Of a stretch of 64,000 nucleotides of DNA, positions 1-9,850 are shown in pieces. This stretch comes from Anodontia alba (taxonomy: Eukaryota; Mollusca; Bivalvia; Lucinida; Lucinidae), in the NCBI GenBank assembly GCA_964016985.1, contig OZ024823.1, positions 113,917,459 through 113,981,458 of the forward strand, given 5' to 3'. The notes below the pieces were generated by a model that saw nothing but the letters and a program-made list of their open reading frames with translations, was not told the origin of the DNA and did no database searches. Position 1 is the first letter of the stretch; the number at the start of each line of letters is the position of its first letter. A program made the translations under genes and the position numbers.

Positions 1-1038
1 TTGGCAATCAATCAGTTCAGATTGTTAGCGTAGCCGGGCAACAATGTCACATACGGGCTAGCCAGAAAAAAATCTGGATTAGTTTCACTGGATTCCTGGG
101 TTGGCATGGCAATGTCCCAGTCCAGGTTTTACAGATGAACCTACTCTGACGTCACAGTGATAAAAATAGCGCGGCTATAAATAACCGTTACCTGGATTTC
201 GTGCAAACGCGCGGTTTGATTTTAATGGATGGACAACAACCTTAGGGAAATTTTGATGTATTTACCAATCAGTTAGCGGAATTAGGGAGTAAATACCAGT
301 CTGAGAACAACTTACCACGGGTCAGACTGATCAGTGGTAAATTGTTCTAAGACAGGAACTTACTCCCTATTCCCTAGTGTTGATTTAACAGCGTTAATTG
401 TTCTCTGTCACATTAGTTCACACTGGTCTGGCATTCATAACAGGCAACGAAACAAACGTACGTGGTAACGACACTTACTAACCAGAAAATATAATTTTCT
501 TTACAAGTTACTTAACTTTCTTTTAGTTTATTATTCTTTCGGACCGCCCACATCTTTGTTCTTTGAATACGCATGACAGTCTTTATTGAGTTGGCATGAA
601 TATGCCTACAATGCTGAATTAAGTTTATTTAGTAAAACGTATATGGAAACGATCGAAATGTTTGATTTTTACACTATGCCTAGGTTAGATGGAATGCATT
701 TGCAAACCCTCTCTGGATAAGAGATTCAACTAAGGACAGGATCCGTAAGAATAAAAGTCTGAAAGAACAGTAAGATACGTGTGAAGAAAGTCGATTTTAT
801 GGTTAGAAAGTTTCGTTGCCAGACCAGTGTGTTAGTTGCCTCTGGATAACAGGTGAGTTAACATTAAACATATAGCAAAACTCTATAAACGGAGGAATCA
901 CATTCTAGGAAAAATATATGCAAACAGTTATTGTGTATGCCAGCATTTTCCATAAACTTTGTTGTATCATGTATCTTATGACAATGGTCAATCCAAGTAC
1001 GATATTCTGAAATATGACATAACAGAAAACTGACGATA
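1..1038. other. Intergenic, no gene seen
   Basis: No exon with credible splice sites or family resemblance was found. It holds one copy of a direct repeat (110-263) and an imperfect foldback at about 281-376, whose arms (from about 284 and about 332) share the motif for an AACAACTTACCAC-like stem and end in TTACTCCCT. The rest is AT-rich and featureless to me. Confidence 0.6.
110..263 (+). repeat. Direct repeat, copy 1 (partner 2879-3057)
   Basis: This block and 2879-3057 share the same order of landmarks: an AATGTCCCAGTCCAGG start, a TTTTACAGAT step, ATAACCGTTA, a CTGGATTTC, a GGTTTGATTT and a GGACAACAA. Small insertions separate them. It looks like an old dispersed repeat or a local duplication 2.8 kb apart. 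No coding potential is visible. Confidence 0.7.
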
Positions 1039-1317
1039 CATTACAAAAGCATGCCTATTCAAATGTATTGAAAATTTCACCACCAAAAACTGAAAGTTTT
1101 CAGATATAAAAATTCTGATATTTTTCATATTTCCGCTCAAAACATAATTTGTGGGTACTCGTTAGAACCGCCTCGACGAGGCGGTTCTAACGAGTACCCA
1201 CAACCTATGTTTTGAGCGGAAATAAGAAAAATAGTGTATACCCCTGTAAACCCCAGTTTTACTATATAAAAGTGGGGTTTAAGGGGGTTAAAATTACATA
1301 GGTATGTTTTCATGATG
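1039..1317 (+). mobile_element. MITE family A copy 1 (hairpin-core MITE)
   Basis: This copy defines family A. The ends are inverted and read CATYACGAAAACAYGCCTAT in consensus. The left arm carries a TTTTCAGATA / TTCTGATATTTTTCATATTTCTGCTC block. The centre is a near-perfect hairpin with 20-nt arms GTACTCGTTAGAACCGCCTC. The right arm holds a CCCCTGTAAACCCCAG / GGGGTTTAAGGGGGTC stem. The length is about 280 bp and there is no ORF for a transposase, so it is non-autonomous. I could not settle the target duplication, so the superfamily is open. Confidence 0.85.
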
Positions 1318-1544
1318 TAGTTTGTTTTTTTTTTTTTATCAAAAGAAAACAAGACAAATAAAGTGACATCTTCGTCCGCTCATCTGGACTTTTACAAACT
1401 CGTGCATCCATTGTGCCACATTACGTTTGATACTCTTGCTCGCGGTATAACTTGATGGTACCCGATTTGGTGATAGTTTCCAATAATTAGAAACTATAGT
1501 CCCTTGTATACTACGTAGGCTAATCATCGGCCCTCTTTCCCTCT

Positions 1545-1821
1545 CATTACGAAACCACGCCTCTTCAAATATAGAGAACATTTCACCTCCAAAAATTGAA
1601 AATTTTCAGATAAAAAACTGATAGTTTTCATATTTCTGCTCAAAACATAGATTGTGGGTACTCGTTAGAACCGCCTCGGCGAGGCGGTTCTAACGAGTAC
1701 CCACAATCTATGTTTTGAGCAGAAGTAAGAAAAATAATATATACCCCTGTAAACCCCAGTTTTACTGTAAAAAAAGTGGGGTTTAAAGGGGTCAAAATAT
1801 TATAGGTATTTTTTCGTGATG
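1545..1821 (+). mobile_element. MITE family A copy 2
   Basis: A full-length copy with the central hairpin intact, in the same orientation as copy 1 and only 0.23 kb from it. Its left end is slightly degenerate (GAAACCACGCC instead of GAAAACACGCC). Confidence 0.85.
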
Positions 1822-1836
1822 TCCCAACTACTACAG

Positions 1837-1938
1837 AATTTTGTATTTTTAAGGCTGTTATTAGAGAATATGTACGAAGAAGAAGGGATCTATGTCACCA
1901 AAGACTGTTTTAACTACACAAAAGAGGATCTTATACCG
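1837..1938 (+). CDS. Possible isolated exon, unassigned
   Basis: There is an open stretch of exactly 34 codons between an acceptor-like CTACTACAG and a strong donor-like CCG/GTAGGT. It encodes a stretch rich in Glu and hydrophobic residues, ending NYTKEDLIP. The G-x-x-V...F-N-Y...E-D-L spacing loosely recalls the strand before the nucleophile in BAAT/acyl-CoA thioesterases (…HNYEDLP). Together with the plus strand this could make it an upstream exon of the gene at 6678-12169. The match is weak, the region abuts a MITE, and downstream sequence is repeat-derived. It may be chance. Confidence 0.22.
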
Positions 1939-2878
1939 GTAGGTAATTTATATGGAATAGACATCAGTTGGGTCGCACCATGCGAAAACGTGTCTTCGGG
2001 CATATACGAACAGCGAAGGTCCATATCAGCCCGCGTATCCGCACAGTCTGATCAGGGCATTCGCTGTCCGCTAACAGAATCATTGGATACTATAAAATGT
2101 ATCAATGGAGAGCAAATGTCCGGATAAGACTTGAATCTGAATCCGTGCATTTAGCGCATTCTTCGGGACTCATTTCGCTAGGCGCGGCCAAGTTAAGGTG
2201 AATAGATAGATATACCTGAATAGTTTCCGTCATTTTCCGAAGCGAGCCAATTTTTAAATACTTAAGCGCTCATTACAACTACAGCAGAAGACAATTTGAT
2301 TTTTATTAAGTTTCAGAGAAAATAAGTCTTGACATTTGCAGATGGTTTCTCTGACAAATAAATGTAATTTTGGAATGTCGTCTAGTACAAATTTGCTTAG
2401 CGTTGTAAAGGTTAAAGACATGAAATTGCCTCCCTAATATATGAAGCTTTCAAACTAGAGTGTATCCTTAAAGGAAACAATTTTCACCCACCCCTCTCCT
2501 ACCTATGTATCCTTACATTTTTGTTTATATATACTGTTAAGTAAGACTAAATTGATATTAGAACACATGTACTAACTAAGACTTTTGCATTGAAAAAGAA
2601 AATAAGACATTTACTAAGCAGTAAAGAAGATGCCCAAGAAGAGATACATTCACAGAACATAGCCTGCCATTGACAACAAGAGGAACAGTGAAAAAACCTA
2701 CGATGGATATCACACATACTAAAGCACTGACAGCACTGGTGGGACGATTGTCTCTGAATGTAGGATTGGAAACTGGTCCTGAACGCGAGACTTAAGACTG
2801 TTTCATTTAACCCTTAACTTCCTGTAATTTAAGCAAACAGTTCAGACCATGATCATGGTCTTGGTCTGCACTGTTTGC
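1939..2878. other. Intergenic, no gene seen
   Basis: It contains a fragment of the common GCAGTCTGATCAGGG-type repeat at about 2020-2130, and a degenerate hairpin ending in CTGCACTGTTTGCC at about 2832-2879. Otherwise it is AT-rich with no recognisable gene. Confidence 0.5.
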
Positions 2879-3057
2879 CAATGTCCCAGTCCAGGTTTTA
2901 CAGATAACCTTCTTTACACGGCACTCTGGTGTCACAGTGACAAGACTATCACGGCCATAGATAACCGTTAACTGGATTTCATGCACAATCGAGGTTTGAT
3001 TTCATTGGTCGATGATAATCACGTGGACAACAATTTTAAGGAAACATTGGTGCATGT
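2879..3057 (+). repeat. Direct repeat, copy 2 (partner 110-263)
   Basis: Second copy of the block at 110-263, in the same orientation. It begins directly after a hairpin ending in CACTGTTTGCC, so it may be the flank of a larger composite repeat. Confidence 0.7.
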
Positions 3058-3213
3058 ATATTCTGGATCGACTGTAAATAATCGATTAAAAAAAAAAACA
3101 AAAAAAAACGGGCCGCTTCCTCTACCATAACGAGGTGATCACAGTGCCAGACAGTACCAACCAAATATTTCAAACAAAAACTAGAGGCCCAAGTGGACCG
3201 GAATCGCTCACCT

Positions 3214-3760
3214 CATTACGAAAACACGCCTATTCAAATACAGTCGACTCCCGTTATCTCGAATTCCAAGGGACTCACTGAAACACTTCGAGATATCCGT
3301 ACTTCGACATATCAGAGTTAAGAGAGTGAGGAAAACAATAAATTGAACAACCACATTTAACAAATGAATGTGTTATTTGACTCCTGAAGTTAGAAATATA
3401 TATATAAATAATGTGGAAAAGAGGAGAAATTGCTCCTTAGGAGCAATTTCTCCTCTTTTCCACATTATTTTGTTACCTGTTGCCATAGTTTCATGTTAAA
3501 ACAGGGACCAGATTTTCACTTCGAGATAAGCGGTAATTCGAAATAAGCGAGTTCGAGATAACGAGGTTCGACTGTACATTGAAAAATTCACCATCAAAAA
3601 ACTAAAAGTTTTCAGATAAAAATTCTGATGTTTTTCACATTTCTGCTCAAAACAAAGATTGTGGTATTCGTTAGAACCGCCTCGCCGAGGCGGTTCTAAC
3701 GAGTACCCACAATTTATAGTGTGAGCAGAAATAAGAAAAATAATGTACACCCCTGTAAAA
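3214..3760 (+). mobile_element. MITE family A copy 3, split by a nested insertion
   Basis: The left end begins CATTACGAAAACACGCC at 3214. It is interrupted at 3241-3574 by a pogo-like MITE, then resumes through the GTT-AGAACCGCCTC hairpin core, and stops at about 3760 after CCCCTGTAAA. The CCCCAG / GGGGTTTAAG right arm is missing, so this copy is 3'-truncated. Confidence 0.8.
3241..3574 (+). mobile_element. MITE family B (pogo-like, TA target), nested in MITE A
   Basis: The ends are inverted: CAGTCGACTCCCGTTATCTC on the left and its counterpart ...GAGGTTCGACTG on the right. TA lies on each side (3239-3240 and 3575-3576). CAGT-type TIRs rich in TCGA with TA duplications are typical of pogo/Tigger-like Tc1-mariner elements. 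The centre has a near-perfect hairpin (arms GAGGAGAAATTGCTCCTNAGG region, 3412-3467), different from the core of other family B copies. Confidence 0.85.
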
Positions 3761-5651
3761 CTGAATGATTTAGCAATTTTGAATCTCCATGTCAACCCGA
3801 TGCCTCCCTTCGAGTTTCAGCGCAATCTGACTCACTGTATTGGAGGAGATGTTGTTTGAAGAATTTCAAGATGGCTGCTACATGTATCTTGGACATAAGA
3901 ACAGAATAATTTTAGCAATTCTGAATTTCCATAACACACCAATGTCCCGTCAAGTTTAAGCTCAGACTTTCCGTTCTGGAGCAGATGTTATATGAAGATT
4001 TTCAAGATGGCTGCCATGGTGGCCATCTTGGATACCAGAACGGAACCATTTAAGTAATTCTTAATCTTCATGCTGCCTGCCCGGATGCCTTCCACAAAGT
4101 TTCCGCTCCATCCGACTTACTGTTCGGGAGCAGATAACAATTGAAGACTTTCAAGAAGGCCGCCATGGCTGCCAACATGGATACGATTCAGATGGAGATG
4201 TTTTAAAATGTGAAAAGTTACTGACGGACATATGGATGAAGGATGGACCATGGTCAACAGACCACGGCATAATCTCCAGGTGAGCTAACAATAGAAGATC
4301 TTCAAAAATGCTGCTGCGGTGGCCATCGTGGATATCGCAACAAAATGCTTTTAGCAATTCTGAATCTCCATGTCACCCCAATGCCTCCCACCAAGTTTTG
4401 GCTCAATCTGATTTACCGTTAGGGAGCAGATGAGTGAAGATTTTCAAGATGGCCACCTTGAAGGCCATCTCAGATATCGGACTAGAACAATTTCAGTAAT
4501 TCTGAATCTCCATGTCACTCCGATGCCCCCAGTCAAGTTTGGGCTCAATCCGCATTACGGTTAGGGAGGAGATTTCATTTGAAGAATTTCAATCTTAGAT
4601 GTCGGAACGGAATGAATTTAGCAATTCTGAATCTCCATGTCTCCCCAATGCCTCACACCAAGTTTCAGCTCAATCCGACATACCATTCGGAAGCATATGC
4701 CGTTTCAAGATTTTCAAGAAGGCCACTGTAGTGGCCATCTTGGATATCAGAACGGATTCATTTTAGCTATTCTAAATCCCTATGTTGCTCCGATGCCTCC
4801 CATTAAGTTTCAGCTCAATCCGACTTACGGTTTGGGAGGAGACGCCGTTTTAATATTTTCAAGATGGACGACATGGCAACCATCCTAGATATCGGAATGG
4901 AATGATTTAACAATTCTAAACCTCCATGTGGCCCCAATGCCATCCACCAAGTTGGGCTCAATCTCTTAGCGTTCCGGAGCAGATGTGGTTTCAAGATTTT
5001 CAAGATGGCGCCCAGGTGGCAAGATGGCCGCCATCTTGGATATTGGAACTGAACGATTTTAGCAATTCTGAAACTCTATGTTGCTCCGATGCCTCCCATC
5101 AAGTTTCGGCTCAACCCAACTTACGGTTCGGGAGGAGATGTCGTTTAAAGAATTTCAAGATGGCGGCCATCTTTGATATCGGAACGGAACGATTTAATTA
5201 ATTCTGAATCTCTTTGTCGCTCCGATGCCTCCCATCAAGTTTCGGCTCAATCTGATTAAATATTTGGGAGGAGATGTTGTTTGAAGAATTTTAAGTTGGC
5301 CGTCATGGCGGCCATCTTGGATATCGGGATGGAACAATTTTAGCAATTCTGAATCTTTATGTCACTGTGGTGCCTCCCATCAAGTTTCGGCTCAATCCAA
5401 CTTACAGTTTTGGAGTAGATGTCGTTTGAAGAATTTCATGGCGGCCATCTTGGATATCGGAATGGAACAATTTAAGCAATTCTAAATCTCCATGTTGCCA
5501 CAATGCTTCCCCCTAAGTTTCAACTTAACCCAACTTATGGTTCTAGAGGAGATGTCGAAAATGTGAAAAGCTAATGACGGACGACGGACGGACGACGGAC
5601 AACAGGCCATGGCATAAGCTGACCTAGAGCAAAGCTCCAGGTGAGCGAAAT

Positions 5652-6061
5652 ATGCCTCGGTCACGAAGCACACTCCTTCCGAACCCCACATATGAAACCG
5701 CCTATTCACAATAGAAAGACACAAAAACTTGTCTCCGTGACACAAAATGGAGATAAATCTACTAAATCAATCCAGTTCCTTCAGATAGTTGGTTCAAACG
5801 GTGATTAGAATGTTTAAGTTTGTTAAATATCTTGCAGATATAAACTAAAAAAAAACAACTATAGTGATACCCAGGAAAGACCACAGTCACGGACACGACC
5901 TTCACAAGGCACCGGATAAGGTTTAAATACATGAAATGACACAAAAAAATCACCCGATCGTAAACAGAACACAGAAATGAAAATAGAGGAACAAATGAAG
6001 AGGAACTTTTATAGAAATTCTCCGTTTGAACGGTTCACAGTAAAACCGTTGGGGTTTAAAC
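5652..6061. other. Intergenic, no gene seen
   Basis: AT-rich sequence between the pearl-like array and the next MITE. I see no repeat family, exon or RNA gene. Confidence 0.5.
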
Positions 6062-6307
6062 CAGGGCCCAGTTGTTCAAAGCGTCGTTAGCTTAACGAGC
6101 TCGTTAAGGGTATTTTCGTTAACTGTTTTAGCGGATTCAATATACAATATTCTGATTTTTTTTGCTGAAAAAAATGTAAGTGCTTTTACTGCAAAAGCTA
6201 CTCACATTTTTTCAGCAAAAAATTTCAGCATATTTGCGTATCACTCAATGTAAATTTTAACGAATCATTAACTAACGACATCATTAGCTTTGAACAACTG
6301 GGCCCTG
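6062..6307. mobile_element. MITE family C copy 1
   Basis: It has long inverted ends, CAGGGCCCAGTTGTTCAAAG, with GTCGTTAGCTTAACGAGCTCGTTAA inside. The middle is an inner foldback around TGTAAGTGCTTTTACTGCAA / GCAAAAGCTACTCACA. It is about 246 bp and non-coding. Other copies are at 37685 and 39514. Confidence 0.85.
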
Positions 6308-6461
6308 ATTTTTATGGGCAGTCAACTGTCGTCCTTAATCCTGATCCAGTTCGAGCTACAAATGAATTTTTGGTCTGCATAGGATTCCCTAACTCTTCTG
6401 ATGTTAATTGATACCCTTTCAAGGGAGACAACTCTGTAAAATTGGTTTTATCTCCTTCTGA

Positions 6462-6536
6462 AAAGGGTCTACTCTATAAGGAAAGAATTTGCTCCCAGAG
6501 GGAGCAAATTCTTTCCTTATAGAGTATAACCCTTTT
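6462..6536. repeat. Long hairpin, GAAAGAATTTGCTCCC family
   Basis: A near-perfect foldback. The arm AAAGGGTCTACTCTATAAGG continues into GAAAGAATTTGCTCCC, with a 4-nt loop. Related sequence appears at 20390-20520 (degenerate) and 58965-59035. It sits 140 bp upstream of the BAAT-family exon and is likely the core of another MITE family. Confidence 0.7.
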
Positions 6537-6677
6537 TAAAAAAGGCTTGGTGCGGAGGTAAGCAAACACAAAGTCACAAAAGTTGTCTCCCTTGGCTGAA
6601 ATGGCAAAAAAAAAAAAACTACCAGCTGTACCTAGTCTACTTAAATATTCTTTCTTATCAATGTGTTATTTATTTAG

Positions 6678-6879
6678 GTATGGAACAATGATGCTAAGAT
6701 TCTCAACATAGTGGGTGAGGATGATAAATGCTCGCCCTGGGCATGTATACAGTTAATGAAGGACAACTACCCACCTGAAAAGAGGGATAACTTTGAAATT
6801 GCGTTCTATCCTGGGGCAGGTCACATAATAGAACCACCATATACGCCACTTTGTAGGATGTCATATCATAAAACATTTG
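6678..6879 (+). CDS. BAAT/ACOT gene, penultimate exon
   Basis: It follows TTATTTATTTAG and ends before GTATGT. The frame opens VWNNDAKIL, then IVGEDDKCSPW and a helix LMKDNYPPEKR. The strand with the catalytic His (YPGAGH) follows, then IIEPPYTPLCRMSYHKTF. 202 nt gives 67 codons plus one base. Both splice sites are canonical. A plus-strand ATG within it (6711) is only an internal artefact start. Confidence 0.9.
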
Positions 6880-9815
6880 GTATGTTCTATGTTCAGTATG
6901 TCTCCTAGTTTTGCTAATTGATTTATTACTCGGCCCCACTGGATTTTTATTATATAAATATCTAAACGATTTTCGAAGAAAATCGAAGGATGAAGACTCC
7001 AGCAGCTGAAAAGGAGGTTTCGGGTGAATTTTGTGGTAAGTAACCACATACAGATTACTGTATTTACTCTTGTCATTGCGAACCACTTCCGCCACACATT
7101 ACACTTGGCTTTAGCTTGCCTGTCATACACCATGCAACCCTCAGGACACATTCACTTTTTAGCTCACCTGAGCTGAAGGCTCAAGGTGAGCTTTTGTGAT
7201 CACTCACCGTCCGTCGTCGTCGTCGTCGTCCGTATTTCCGTCCGTCCGTCCACAATCTTTAAACAACATCTCCTCCTAAACCACTGATTGGATTTTGACC
7301 AAACATCACAGGAATGATCCTTGGTTGGTCCTCTTTCAAAGTTGTCCAAATGGTTCCGGTCCGTTGCATATCTAGGTCACAGGAGCTAAAAATAGATTTT
7401 TTAACTAAAACTTAAAAAATCTTCTTGTCAGAAACCACTGGACCGATTTCAATATAATTTTGCAGAAATGTTCCTTTGGTGATCCTCTACTAAGATTGTT
7501 CAAGCCATTCGGATTCGTCAAAAAACATGACCGCCAGGGGGCGGGGCTTATTTTCCCTATATATCTATATAGAAAACTTTAAAAATCTTCTTGTCAGAAA
7601 CCACTGGACAGATTTCAATATAATTTTGCAGAAATGTTCCTTTAGTGATCCTCTACCAAGATTGTTCAAGCCATTTGGATTCGTCAAAAAACATGGCCGC
7701 CAGGGGGCGGGGCTTATTTTCCCCATATATCTATATAGAAAACTTTAAAAGTATTCTGGTCCGAAACCACTTGACTGATTTCAATATAATTTTGCAGAAA
7801 TGTTCCTTTGGTGATCCTCTACCAAGATTGTTCAAGCCATTTGGATTCGTCAAAAAACATGGCCACCAGGGGGCGGGGCTTATTTTTCCTATATATCTAT
7901 ATAGAAAACTTTAAAAATCTTCTTGTCCGAAACCACTGGACCGATTTCAATATAATTTTGCAGAAATGTTCCTTTAGTGATCCTCTACCAAGATTGTTCA
8001 AGCCATTTGGATTCGTCAAAAAACATGGCCGCCACGGGGTGGGGCTTAATTTCCCTATATATCTATATAGAAAACTTTAAAAATCTTCTCGTCAGAAACC
8101 ACTGGACTGATTTCCATATAATTTTGCAGAAATGTTCCTTTGGTGATCCTCTACCAAGATTGTTCGAACCATTTAGATTAGGTAAAAAATCATGGCCGCC
8201 AGGGGGCGGGGCTTATTTTCCCTATATATCTATATTGAAAAATGTAAAAATCTTCTTGTCCGAAACCACTGGACCGATTTCCGTATAATTTTGCAGAAAT
8301 GTTCCTTTGGTGTTCCTCTACCAAGATTGTTCAAGCCATTTGGATTTGTCAAAAAAACATGGCGACCAGAGGGCAGGGCTTATTTTCCATTTCCCCTATA
8401 TATCTATATAGAAAACTTTAAAAATCTTCTTGTCCGAAACCACTGGACCGACTTCAATATAATTTTGCAAAAATGTTCCTTTGGTGATCCTCTACCAAGA
8501 TTGTTCAAGCCATTTGGATTCGTCAAAAAACATGGCTGCCAGGGGGGCAGGGCTTATTTTCCCTATATATCTATATAGAAAACTTTAAAAATCTTCTTGT
8601 CAGAACCACTGGACCGATTTCCATATAATTTTGTAGAAATGTTCCTTTAGTGATCCTCTACCAAGATTGTTCGAGTCATTTGGATTTGTCAAAAAACATG
8701 GCCGCCAGGGGGCAGGGCTTATTTTCCCTATATATAGAAAAATGTAAAAATCATCTTGTCCCAAACCACTGGACCGATTTCCATATAATTTTGCAGAAAT
8801 GTTCTTTTGGTGATCCATGATTGTTCAAGCCGTTTGGATTTGTCAAAAAACATGGCCGCCAGGGGGCAGGGCTTATTTTCCCTATATATGTATCTATATA
8901 GAAAACTTTAAAAATCTTCTTGGCAGAAACCAATGGACCGCTTTCAATATAACTTGGAAGGAATGTGTCTTTGGTCACCCTCTTCCAAGGTTGTTCAAGC
9001 CATCATGATTCGTCAAAAAATATGGCTGCAAGGGGGTGGGGCTTATTTTCCCTATATATCTATATAGAAAACTTGAAAAAAAAATCTTCTTGTTTTCCCT
9101 ACATATGTAAATAGAAAACTTTAAAAATCTTCTTGTCAGAAACCACTGAACAGATTTCAGTATAACTTGGCAGGAATGTTCCTTTGGTGACCCTCTACCA
9201 AGTTTGTTCAAGCTGTCATGATTCGTCAAAAAACATGGCCGTTAGGGCGTAGGGCTTTATGGCTATATAAAACTTTTTAAACCACTGGACCAATTTCAAT
9301 ATAACTTGGCAGAAATGTTCCTTTGGTGACCCTCTTTTAAGATTCAGTTCAAGTTGTCAAGATTTGTAAAAAAACATGGCCGGGGGTGTGGTGCAGAGGA
9401 GAAGTACTTCTCCCATTCGCAATAATATGAACATACATGTATAAACTAGCCTGCATGCACTTGGTTACCACGAACCCGAAATATGTTGTATCAGCTGAGA
9501 AGTGACCGTCATTCGCTTTGTTTCGAAAAAAGTATAGACATTTATATAATAAAATTATTTCAAGTCCCTGTATTCGCTCCTAAAAACTTCTGAATAGAAC
9601 GAATTCATATAATTAACGCTAAGCATGTTGGGTAAAAAATTCAGCTGACACTATTTCGAACTAGTTTGCTTGTTTTGTTTTTTTTGTTTTTGTTTTTTGT
9701 TGTTTTTTTTTTTGTATTTTTTTTTTTTGTTTTTTTTTTGTTGTTTTGTTGTTGTTTTTTGTTTTTTTTGTTTGTTTTTTTTTTTTTGTTTTTGTTTTTT
9801 TTGTTGGTTTTTTTT

Positions 9816-9850
<35 letters not shown>

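Larger units (their letters stand above)
3183..5651 (+). mobile_element. Pearl-like element a: tandem array with ACGG-type end
   Basis: The left end reads GAGGCCCAAG...GCTCACCT. The right end has a GACGGACG-rich microsatellite followed by CTCCAGGTGAGC. Between them lie about ten diverged tandem units of roughly 130-140 bp. Each carries TTTCAAGATGGC, GGCCATCTTGGATATC, an AATTCTGAATCTCCATGTC block and CCTCCCATCAAGTTTCGGCT. The plan of conserved ends, a tetranucleotide microsatellite and a tandem core matches that of bivalve pearl/Helentron-associated elements; the family name is my inference. A MITE A copy is inserted near the left end. Short ORFs across it run over repeat units and are not genes. 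Confidence 0.7.

Noticed and set aside
1816..2127. 103-codon plus-strand open frame as one protein
   Set aside because: Its second half is the common GCAGTCTGATCAGGG repeat; only the first 34 codons have splice-like bounds and are listed separately as a weak candidate.
7527..8578. Overlapping plus-strand frames (IENFKNLLVRNHWTDF type)
   Set aside because: They are the same 165-bp tandem repeat read in shifted phases within a pearl-like element.
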